Assembly (NCBI RefSeq): GCF_051967575.1
Contig: NZ_JBQCJW010000014.1
Coordinates: forward strand, 1-64,000
Direction of reading: 5' to 3'
Length of the DNA: 64,000 nucleotides
Source: Solibacillus silvestris_B
GTDB taxonomy: Bacteria; Bacillota; Bacilli; Bacillales_A; Planococcaceae
Position numbers and translations under genes: made by a program. Within the stretch, counting starts at the first letter, position 1. Each line of letters opens with the position of its first letter. Shown piece after piece: positions 15,938-23,326 of the stretch. The notes below the pieces were generated by a model. The model did not search any database and was not told the origin of the DNA. It saw nothing but the letters and a program-made list of their open reading frames with translations.

Positions 15938-16570
15938 CTATGGGTAAACTACAGAGCAATTATTTGGACGTGAAACTGGTGAACAAGCAAATGGTAAATC
16001 TGCTCTTGGTTCACAGTAGTCTGCTAAAAATTCAACAGTAACCGGGAATGTGGATTTAATACTTTGGCAAACAGCGATTGACAGCGATAAGTTTTCAAAT
16101 GTGATCGTGCCGTCTCCATTATTGAAGAATGGGCCCGTAGAGCACACGAAGCAATCAAGGTTCGTATAAGTAACATCTACATTTGTTCCTTTTGGTGCAC
16201 ACATGACAACATGCTCGCAGCGTGAAATTTCAAAGCCGTTGCTTGTATATGTTGTTCCATTCACTAAAGTGATGCAAATTGTTACAGTGAAATTTTTTTG
16301 AATCGTAAGTTGCTGCAAACTTACCGATGTCCCATCAATCGTAAAAGTGCGATTTTCACGATTCATAATAACAACAGGATTATTTACCGATGGAACTACT
16401 TGGCATGAAATGTTCGCGCCTGTAACGATAGCATCTACTGGCAATCCTGGGAAGCTAATAGGGCTCGATGGTGAAAATTCAAAAGACATATCTTTGACAA
16501 CCCAGTCGTAAACCTTTTCAACATTGATACAAATTAGCTCTTGCACTTGGGATGGCGTTTGTTCCTGCAT
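15938..16570 (-). CDS. Cysteine-rich probable spore-surface protein
   Basis: The 210-residue protein has eleven cysteines spread along a Thr/Val/Asn-rich, probably all-beta sequence, including RCEHVVMC and DCFVC pairs. It begins QEQTPSQVQELICINVEKVYDWV. The pattern is typical of cross-linked coat, exosporium or appendage proteins of Bacillales, but I cannot name the family with confidence. GGAGGTG lies eight bases before the ATG. A sigma-K-like -10 element is found upstream, consistent with late mother-cell expression. There is no secretion signal, as expected for a protein assembled from the mother cell. Confidence 0.65.
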   Translation of the reverse strand: MQEQTPSQVQELICINVEKVYDWVVKDMSFEFSPSSPISFPGLPVDAIVTGANISCQVVPSVNNPVVIMNRENRTFTIDGTSVSLQQLTIQKNFTVTICITLVNGTTYTSNGFEISRCEHVVMCAPKGTNVDVTYTNLDCFVCSTGPFFNNGDGTITFENLSLSIAVCQSIKSTFPVTVEFLADYCEPRADLPFACSPVSRPNNCSVVYP

Positions 16571-16608
16571 TTTATTGACACCTCCATATATTTTTTATCT
16601 TTCGTTTG

Positions 16609-16617
16609 TATATTATG
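16609..16617 (-). promoter_or_regulatory. Candidate sigma-K -10 element for the cysteine-rich gene
   Basis: On the minus strand this reads CATAATATA, an exact match to the CATANNNTA consensus of sigma-K -10 elements. An AC dinucleotide lies 14 bases upstream (ideal spacing is somewhat longer). It is about 40 bases before the start codon. A nine-base AT-rich match can occur by chance, so this is only a candidate. Confidence 0.4.
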
Positions 16618-16812
16618 ATGGTCCAATATAAGTGCATAGGCAAAGAAATAGTTTTGCTAAGGGATTTATACAATTATGGCACCCCGAAAAAGTAAGAAAG
16701 TAAAGCCTGTTACTGTGACTTTATAATTAAAAATTTCCGCTTATCTGACGCGTTGTAACATACAACAGGCAACATCAATAAAATAGGGAGAGATACTGAA
16801 AGGAAGGAGTGA

Positions 16813-17841
16813 ATGACATTGGAAGACTCTACATCCTATACGCTTCAAGAAATAGAAAAATTAAAACTGAAAATTTCTGGGTACAGGAATACATTGATGA
16901 CATTGAAAATGGGAACTTCGTATGAAGACTTTCAAATGATGAAAAGGGAATTTGAAGCATTAAAACTGCAATTATCATATATCGAAGGTTTGACGAGAAT
17001 ACTTGAGGAAAAACAACATACCCAAAATGAGATTTACGAAGAGCAAGTGAAACAATTTGCATCACAAATAGCTTTACTTAACCAAACTATTGAAGAAATG
17101 GGCCAAGAGATTTTGTCGATTTCCAATAAATTGAATAAGAGTGAAGGTGAAAGGGCTTTAAGCGGAAATATTCCTATTATAAGGGAAGAAAATCAGGAAA
17201 AAAAACCAGATAATAAAGCGAAATATATTCACAATATAGAGGCCGCTAATCATCAGCCGCCAATCGTAACCAATCAACCATCGTATATGCAGCTGCGAAA
17301 TTTAACAAATCAGGTTATTCAGCTGCAAAAAAATGACGAGGGCATAGCATCCGCTGAACATTCTGAAGATAACGGAAATCGGAGAGATCAGCGTTATTTT
17401 AACCAGCATTTTTTCCAGCCTGTAAATACCCAGCCAAATAATAATTATAATGGTTTAAACAAAAATATGCCTGGTCCAACACCCTTTCAGTTTAAAAGCT
17501 CTGCGAAGCAAGAAGACATACAAACAAGTGGTTTTGGAAAAGGTTACAATTCCCCGGACATAAAGAATGAAACCGAAAAAGTTAGTATAACACCTATTGC
17601 TGACAGCGTATCCGAAAGTTTAGATAATGTCAGCTTAAATATTGCTGGATCGGAAATTGAGGACATACCGGCGTCCACTGTAAATGAATCAATCAAGGTC
17701 AATGAGGTTGTTGATGAAAAAAGCGAATTTCGGCCTGAGCAGGAAATGCAAAATGAGGGAACAGACGAAGAAACAAAATCATTAGAGGAAAAAAGCAAAA
17801 AACAGAGAAGCCCTTCCTTTTTCAATCTTTTCCGCAAATAA
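16813..17841 (+). CDS. Hypothetical protein with coiled-coil N-terminus and disordered C-terminus
   Basis: The 342-residue protein is unrecognised. Residues 5-115 are helical coiled coil. Residues 120-330 are rich in Asn, Gln, Ser, Glu and Pro and probably disordered. The last residues, QRSPSFFNLFRK, form a basic aromatic tail that could bind a partner. There is no signal peptide, membrane segment or cysteine. GGAAGGAG is four bases before the ATG. It is divergent from the cysteine-rich gene and lies 215 bases before the BclB-like gene, so a spore-related role is likely from context only. Confidence 0.6.
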   Translation: MTLEDSTSYTLQEIEKLKLKISGYRNTLMTLKMGTSYEDFQMMKREFEALKLQLSYIEGLTRILEEKQHTQNEIYEEQVKQFASQIALLNQTIEEMGQEILSISNKLNKSEGERALSGNIPIIREENQEKKPDNKAKYIHNIEAANHQPPIVTNQPSYMQLRNLTNQVIQLQKNDEGIASAEHSEDNGNRRDQRYFNQHFFQPVNTQPNNNYNGLNKNMPGPTPFQFKSSAKQEDIQTSGFGKGYNSPDIKNETEKVSITPIADSVSESLDNVSLNIAGSEIEDIPASTVNESIKVNEVVDEKSEFRPEQEMQNEGTDEETKSLEEKSKKQRSPSFFNLFRK

Positions 17842-17892
17842 ACATATGCTGCTTTTTAAGAGAGGCAAACTAATAATATTGAATTTTTTCCT

Positions 17893-17931
17893 ATAAAACC
17901 ACCCTCAACACAAGGGAGGTTTTATTTTTTT
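17893..17931 (+). terminator. Intrinsic terminator before the BclB-like gene
   Basis: AAAACC-A-CCCT pairs with AGGG-A-GGTTTT around CAACACA and is followed by ATTTTTTT. It ends the transcript of the coiled-coil gene, so the BclB-like gene needs its own promoter in 17932-18040. Confidence 0.85.
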
Positions 17932-18056
17932 CATGCATTTACTGTATAGGATGAAATTTGTTAACAAAACCTGAATTTCCGAAATCAATTACTAGTTGAG
18001 TGCCCTTAGATTCTATTTATTTATGAATAGAATAATTGCGAAGGAGGTGAAAAAAT

Positions 18057-18680
18057 ATGTGTATGTGTTCTAATAGTATGCAAAGCGGTTGCTGCGGCGG
18101 CATGACTCAATGCGGTTCCGACTGCTTTTCGCTAGGACCATTCAGAGCTGTTAGGCCTGGGTGCACACCGACAAATACAGGTACAATTATTCCATTCTCC
18201 TCTGGAATTACACCTGTTGTGCTGGCAACTGCCGTTGGTGGTTTAGTTGGTTTAGGCAGCCAAATCGGATTTGGTACTGCGGTTCCTGATTTGACGATTT
18301 TAAATAATACAATCGATTTATCGGCAATCGTGACTGAAGCATTCTCAGTGCCGCGCAATGGTAATATTACAGCTATTTCCGCATCATTCACTGCCCTTGA
18401 GGCAATTACCATTCTTGGAAATGCCACTGTTACTGCCCAAGTTTATCGCGCACCTGCCGGAAGCACACTATTCACTGCCACTAATGCAAGAGTTGTGTTG
18501 GCACCGCCATTCACAGGACTTTTAACTTTAGGTCAAACATCGTTCGCTTCATCGGATGTTGCGCCTGTCCCTGTGTCACAGGGGGACCGTTTAATAATGG
18601 TTTATACGCTTTCTGGAACAGGAATTCTTGATATTGCAGAAGTATCAGGAACTGCAAGTGCTGGTATTACAATTTCTTAG
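18057..18680 (+). CDS. BclB C-terminal-domain exosporium protein without collagen repeats
   Basis: Residues 42-207 match the C-terminal domain of the exosporium glycoprotein BclB. They start with TGTIIPFSSGITPVVL, continue with a variable beta-rich region (SVPRNGNITAISASF), and end ASAGITIS. In BclB this domain follows a collagen-like Gly-X-X region. Here that region is missing and is replaced by a short N-terminus with seven cysteines (positions 2, 4, 12, 13, 19, 23, 36), perhaps for disulphide anchoring to the spore. AAGGAGGTG lies before the ATG. The domain is expected to trimerise and sit at the spore surface. A strong terminator follows. Confidence 0.8.
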   Translation: MCMCSNSMQSGCCGGMTQCGSDCFSLGPFRAVRPGCTPTNTGTIIPFSSGITPVVLATAVGGLVGLGSQIGFGTAVPDLTILNNTIDLSAIVTEAFSVPRNGNITAISASFTALEAITILGNATVTAQVYRAPAGSTLFTATNARVVLAPPFTGLLTLGQTSFASSDVAPVPVSQGDRLIMVYTLSGTGILDIAEVSGTASAGITIS

Positions 18681-18730
18681 AAGCAAGAAAATTAATTTAT
18701 AAATATACTTGGCAGGATATGATGAAAAGA

Positions 18731-18771
18731 AAAAAGCGCTATATTTCTTGACGAAAATATAGTGCTTTTTT
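18731..18771 (+). terminator. Intrinsic terminator after the BclB-like gene
   Basis: AAAAAGCGCTATATTT pairs with AAATATAGTGCTTTTTT with one G-U pair and ends in T. Confidence 0.88.
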
Positions 18772-18859
18772 CTTGTGGAAGAAAGAAGTGAATTTAACAT
18801 GGTCGATAAGTTGGAAGGAGCAATAAAAAGTTGTAGTCATAGACGGCTATTTTTACATA

Positions 18860-19090
18860 TCAGTCGTTAACTGCGGCAATAGGATTCATCTCTTCTGATT
18901 TCACCATGGCAGTCACCGGACAATATTGATAATAGCCTTCTGCAACCTTCATGGCACCTGCTAAAATCATCATCCGGCCTGTTGTGCATTTCGAATCCCG
19001 AGCAATCCTTCCTATACCAAACGCCGTCATTGCAACACCGCACATCATGCGTATAAAGGCATTGGATTCGGAAATATTAGGGTTTAACAT
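18860..19090 (-). CDS. DUF2892 / YgaP-type small membrane protein
   Basis: This 76-residue protein begins with the typical NISESNAFIRMMCGVAM helix followed by a basic loop (GRIARDSKCTTGRM) and a second hydrophobic segment ending in YCPVTAMV. The pattern matches the DUF2892 family, related to the membrane part of YgaP. Two membrane segments are expected. Function is unknown; relatives often sit near sulphur-transfer genes, but none is present here. AAGGAGG precedes the ATG. It is a single-gene unit convergent with the BclB-like gene. Confidence 0.75.
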   Translation of the reverse strand: MLNPNISESNAFIRMMCGVAMTAFGIGRIARDSKCTTGRMMILAGAMKVAEGYYQYCPVTAMVKSEEMNPIAAVND

Positions 19091-19280
19091 TAGATAATCC
19101 TCCTTATTTAGAAAATTTCAAAATTATTTTGGAAACACTTTGCTTTATGAAAGTGCTATGATACGATTAATGCACAAAAAGGAATATTGTAGCAAAAGCC
19201 TACATAAAGCAAAATATAATGAATTAAGTATGTGCTTTTTCTATTGAAACGATACGAATTTTATGAGAGGAGTACAGAAA

Positions 19281-21008
19281 ATGCCAGAAATAAATTGGAA
19301 AATAAATAATATCCGAAAACAAGTGAGTATCATCGATGGGCATGCTGCTCCGAACCTGGTGTTGCAAAACGCAAAATATTTACATAGCGTGCTTAAAGCT
19401 TGGGTGACAGGAAACATTTGGGTTTCGGATGACAGGATTGTTTATGTCGGGAAGGAAATGCCTATGAATTTGGAAGGCACGGAAGTTTTCGACGTAGCAG
19501 GTAAAACAGTCGTACCAGGATATATAGAACCGCATGTGCACCCATTTCAACTGTATAATCCCCACAGCTTTGCGGAATTTTGCGCACAATCCGGGACGAC
19601 AACGTTCATTTCCGATAATATGACGTTTGTTTCTTTTTTCGAAAATAAGAAAGCGTTTTCTTTTATGGACGAGCTTGCCAAACTGCCGTTTTCATTTTAT
19701 TGGTGGAGCAGGTTTGACTCGCAAACAGAGCTTGAAAACGAGAGGGAGCTTTATTCGAATGCTTCGGTAATGGAATGGCTTGACCGGCATGATGTATTGC
19801 TTGGCGGGGAACTGACAGCATGGCCGCGGCTAATGCGCGGGGATGATCAAATGCTGTATTGGATTCAGGCAGCCAAGCATAAAGGGAAAAAAATAGAAGG
19901 ACATTTGCCTGGCGCTTCTGAAAAGACTTTAGCAAAGATGCGTTTGTTCGGCGTGGACGGCGATCATGAATCGATGACAATTGAGGATATTGAAGCACGT
20001 TTACTTCATGGTTATGCGGTGACATTGCGTTATTCGTCGATTCGTCCGGATTTGCCGCATCTTTTGAAGGCGGTTGTCGATAAAGGCTACGATATATTCG
20101 ATCATTTAATGATGACGACAGATGGCTCTACACCAAGCTTCCATGAAGATGGCGTCATCGACAAATGCATCCGTGCAGCCCTTGAAGCAGGAGTTCGTCC
20201 AATAGATGCTTATAATATGGCAAGCTATAATGTAGCGCGCTACTACAATATGACAAATCTGCACGGGCTGATTGCTACAGGCCGCTATGCAAATATTAAT
20301 ATTTTATCGGATGAGTATTCCCCTGCACCCGAAGCTGTACTTTCAAAAGGTGTATGGCTAAAACGTGATGGAACAGATGAAAGGGTATTCCCTCCTATGG
20401 ATTTGTCTATTTTTGAAAGTCTAAAAATAGATTTTGATATACATGAGACGGATTTTCAGTTTTCGATGCCTATAGGAATTGAAATGATAAATGACGTAAT
20501 TACAAAACCGTATAGTGTAAAATCCCATGGACATCATATATTATCGACAGACCACGATGAAAGCTATTTAATGCTCATCGATCGTAAAGGGAAATGGCGC
20601 ATTAATACGATGATCAAAGGGTTTGCAACACATGTAAAAGGCTTTGCTTCATCATACTCCAATACGGGCGATATTATATTGATCGGGAAATCGATGCATG
20701 ATATGCAGCATGCTTTTCAGGAGCTAAAGAAGATGAATGGCGGCATTGTGCTTGTTGAAGATGGGCAAGTTGTGACAAGTATACCTTTATCGTTAGCAGG
20801 TGCTGTATATGATGGGGCAGTAAATGAATTGATTCCGCTTGAACTTGCATTGAAAAGTGCATTGAAAAAGCGTGGTTACACTCATTCAGATGCGATTTAT
20901 ACATTGCTGTTTTTACAATCGACGCATTTGCCGTATATTCGAATTACGCCACGCGGCATTTTTGATGTAATGAAAAACACGGTTATGTTACCGGCTGTTA
21001 TGCGTTAG
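19281..21008 (+). CDS. yerA: Adenine deaminase-family amidohydrolase YerA
   Basis: The 575-residue protein belongs to the adenine deaminase branch of metal-dependent amidohydrolases. It has the metal-binding PGYIEPHVHPFQ near residue 74, GELTAWPRLMRG near 180, GHLPGA near 212, and AYNMASYNVARYY near 312. In B. subtilis YerA is a homologue of adenine deaminase whose activity is less certain. Position next to the purine operon and before yerB is conserved. The ATG at 19281 follows AGAGGAG; an earlier ATG at 19263 contains that ribosome site and is unlikely. Confidence 0.88.
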   Translation: MPEINWKINNIRKQVSIIDGHAAPNLVLQNAKYLHSVLKAWVTGNIWVSDDRIVYVGKEMPMNLEGTEVFDVAGKTVVPGYIEPHVHPFQLYNPHSFAEFCAQSGTTTFISDNMTFVSFFENKKAFSFMDELAKLPFSFYWWSRFDSQTELENERELYSNASVMEWLDRHDVLLGGELTAWPRLMRGDDQMLYWIQAAKHKGKKIEGHLPGASEKTLAKMRLFGVDGDHESMTIEDIEARLLHGYAVTLRYSSIRPDLPHLLKAVVDKGYDIFDHLMMTTDGSTPSFHEDGVIDKCIRAALEAGVRPIDAYNMASYNVARYYNMTNLHGLIATGRYANINILSDEYSPAPEAVLSKGVWLKRDGTDERVFPPMDLSIFESLKIDFDIHETDFQFSMPIGIEMINDVITKPYSVKSHGHHILSTDHDESYLMLIDRKGKWRINTMIKGFATHVKGFASSYSNTGDIILIGKSMHDMQHAFQELKKMNGGIVLVEDGQVVTSIPLSLAGAVYDGAVNELIPLELALKSALKKRGYTHSDAIYTLLFLQSTHLPYIRITPRGIFDVMKNTVMLPAVMR

Positions 21009-21034
21009 TCCATAAGTGGGAGGAGTCCATCAGC

Positions 21035-22099
21035 ATGAAGAAACGCCATAGATTTGTTTTGGCATTATTGGGTTTAGCTGTTATTGCAGGCTGTTCGAAT
21101 AAGGAGCAATCAGAAGAGCCTGTTGCAGAAATAGAAGAACAAGTTGAAGATCAAGAGGAAATCAATGTAGTAGATGCAGAAGAAGTATTGCCATTTATCA
21201 CACCATTTACAGGTGAACGGGTAGCGGAGGAAATTACGGCACGCCCAATTCTCGCTACGATTAATAATCATCCGCAAGCTCGTCCGCAGTCGGGATTGGC
21301 ACAGGCGGATGTAGTATATGAAATGTTGGCAGAAGGGGATGTAACACGTTTTTTAGCGTTATATCAATCAGAAATTCCCGAATCGATCGGTCCGATTCGC
21401 AGCGCCCGTTCGTACTTTATCGATATTGCCAAAGGGTTGGATGCATTTTACATTGCCCATGGCTATAGCCCTGAAGCAAAATCAATGCTTGAGCAAAAAG
21501 TGGTGGAGAATATTAATGGAATGCATTATGACGGGACTTATTTCAAGCGTTCTTCAGAAAGAAAAGCGCCTCATAATTCCTATATTTCCGGTGAAAATGT
21601 CCAAGCAGGTGCAGAAAAAGTAGGTGCTTCACTACTTTATCAGAAAAAAGTATCATATCCATTTTATGAAGCCGAAGATAATGTTAAAATAGGAATAATG
21701 GCTAATGAAATATTGATGAAATATAATAATAGCGGTTCATTTAATAGTCAATATGTGTACAATGCGGAGACGAAACAGTATAAACGTTATTCAGCAAATG
21801 TCGAAACGATCGATTATGCAACAAATGAATCAATTGAATTAGCCAATATTTTATTTTTCGAAATGCCGCACCGGATTATTGATAATGTAGGGCGCCGTGA
21901 CATTACGATCACTGGCGGCGGAAATGCGTACATAGCTCAGGCAGGCATGGTGCGCGAAATCAAATGGAAAAATGCAGACGGTTTGTTAATCGCCATTGAA
22001 GAAGATGGATCAGAGGTAAAATTAGTGCAAGGGAAGACATGGATTCATTTCGTTCCCACATCTCCGGGGTTAGCAACATCTGTCATATATTCAGAGTAG
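21035..22099 (+). CDS. yerB: DUF3048 lipoprotein YerB
   Basis: The 354-residue protein starts with a lipoprotein signal: a basic start, a hydrophobic core and the lipobox VIAGC (Cys at residue 20). An acidic linker follows to about residue 55. The rest is a DUF3048 pair of domains, with the typical ARPILATINNHPQARPQSGLAQADVVYE and the segment FLALYQSEIPESIGPIRSARSYF. Expected location is the outer face of the membrane; function is unknown. GGGAGGAG lies before the ATG. Synteny with yerA and yerC matches B. subtilis. Confidence 0.9.
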   Translation: MKKRHRFVLALLGLAVIAGCSNKEQSEEPVAEIEEQVEDQEEINVVDAEEVLPFITPFTGERVAEEITARPILATINNHPQARPQSGLAQADVVYEMLAEGDVTRFLALYQSEIPESIGPIRSARSYFIDIAKGLDAFYIAHGYSPEAKSMLEQKVVENINGMHYDGTYFKRSSERKAPHNSYISGENVQAGAEKVGASLLYQKKVSYPFYEAEDNVKIGIMANEILMKYNNSGSFNSQYVYNAETKQYKRYSANVETIDYATNESIELANILFFEMPHRIIDNVGRRDITITGGGNAYIAQAGMVREIKWKNADGLLIAIEEDGSEVKLVQGKTWIHFVPTSPGLATSVIYSE

Positions 22100-22118
22100 A
22101 AAGGAAATGGTGGGCTAC

Positions 22119-22433
22119 ATGCAAATTGAAAAAATTCGCGGTCATCAAACGGATCAGTTATTTAAAGCGGTCCTAGAGTTAAAAGATATCGAGGAATGCT
22201 ATAAGTTTTTTGATGATTTGTGCACGATCAGTGAAATCCAATCATTGGCACAACGTTTTGAAGTTGCGCATTTACTGCGTTTAAAGAAAACGTATGAAAC
22301 AATTAAAAAGGAAACAGGTGCTTCGACAGCAACAATTTCCCGTGTACGCCGTTGCTTTGACTACGGAAATGACACTTATGATGAGATGCTTGGTCGTCTA
22401 TATCCTGATGAAAAGCCATTCACATCGAAGTAA
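22119..22433 (+). CDS. yerC: TrpR-like DNA-binding protein YerC
   Basis: The 104-residue protein belongs to the TrpR-like YerC/YecD family. It has the N-terminal MQIEKIRGHQTDQLF, the helix LCTISEIQSLAQRFEVA and a helix-turn-helix ETGASTATISRVRRC near residue 73. It probably binds DNA; its targets are not known to me. I chose the ATG at 22119 because homologues start MQI; a GTG at 22110 and an ATG at 22107 are in frame just upstream. It follows yerB by 19 bases. Confidence 0.88.
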   Translation: MQIEKIRGHQTDQLFKAVLELKDIEECYKFFDDLCTISEIQSLAQRFEVAHLLRLKKTYETIKKETGASTATISRVRRCFDYGNDTYDEMLGRLYPDEKPFTSK

Positions 22434-22466
22434 TTTAGCTCACCAAACATTCATATAGGACCAAGC

Positions 22467-22508
22467 TTAAAAGACTGGGCAGATTCACTCGCTCGGTCTT
22501 TTAATATT
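22467..22508 (+). terminator. Probable terminator after yerC
   Basis: AAAAGAC and GTCTTTT form a stem with further partial pairing inside (GGC/GCT region), followed by AATATTTT. The T run is weak, so read-through into pcrB is possible. Confidence 0.55.
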
Positions 22509-22600
22509 TTCGGGAAATTCGTTATACTTATAGATGGTCGAAAAGTAAAGAGAGATAAATGAATGCTCAATATAAAAATATAGAATAGGTGGATATACAA

Positions 22601-23290
22601 ATGGAATATTTAAATTGGCGCCATGTATTTAAGCTGGACCCTGCAAAGGAAATTTCCGATGAGGCATTGGAGCAAATTTGCGAATCGGGCACAGATGTCA
22701 TTTTAGTTGGGGGCACAGATGATATTACGCTTGATGGCGTGCTTGATCTATTAGTGCGGGTACGTCGTTTTTCTGTGCCGATTGCGCTTGAAATTTCAAA
22801 TGTCGACAGTATTACGCCTGGGTATGACTATTATTTCATTCCATCTGTATTGAATAGTCGTGATACGAAATGGGTGAAGGATTTGCATCATGAGGCGATT
22901 AAAGAATACGGGGATATTCTAATTTGGGAAGAGCTAGTTGCGGAAGGGTACTGTGTGTTAAATCCGGATTGTAAAGTAGCCCAAGTGACGAATGCGAAAA
23001 CGGATTTATCAGCGGAAGATGTTATTGCATATGCAAGGATGGCGGAAAATTACTTCAAATTGCCGATTTTCTATTTAGAATACAGCGGAGCGTATGGTGA
23101 TGTGGAGATGGTAAAAGCTACAGCTGAAGTGCTCAACGAAACAAAACTATTTTACGGTGGCGGCATCACCTCTGCGGAGCAGGCAAAAGAAATGGCGGCA
23201 TATGCGCATACAGTAGTTGTCGGCAATATTATTTATGATGACCTAAAAGCTGCATTAAAAACAGTACAAGCTGTAAAAAGTATTATATAA
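22601..23290 (+). CDS. pcrB: Heptaprenylglyceryl phosphate synthase
   Basis: PcrB links heptaprenyl diphosphate to glycerol-1-phosphate, giving an archaeal-type ether lipid in Bacillales. The 229-residue TIM-barrel protein has the family motifs VILVGGTDD near residue 33, PVLNS-like IPSVLNSRD near 78, YLEYSGAYG near 158 and FYGGGITSAEQA near 182. The ATG at 22601 is eight bases after TAGGTGG; the open frame begins at a GTG within that site. The gene lies directly before pcrA, as in B. subtilis. Confidence 0.93.
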   Translation: MEYLNWRHVFKLDPAKEISDEALEQICESGTDVILVGGTDDITLDGVLDLLVRVRRFSVPIALEISNVDSITPGYDYYFIPSVLNSRDTKWVKDLHHEAIKEYGDILIWEELVAEGYCVLNPDCKVAQVTNAKTDLSAEDVIAYARMAENYFKLPIFYLEYSGAYGDVEMVKATAEVLNETKLFYGGGITSAEQAKEMAAYAHTVVVGNIIYDDLKAALKTVQAVKSII

Positions 23291-23326
23291 TAGGAACAAA
23301 CGTTCTTGAGATAGGAAGGTGCAAAA

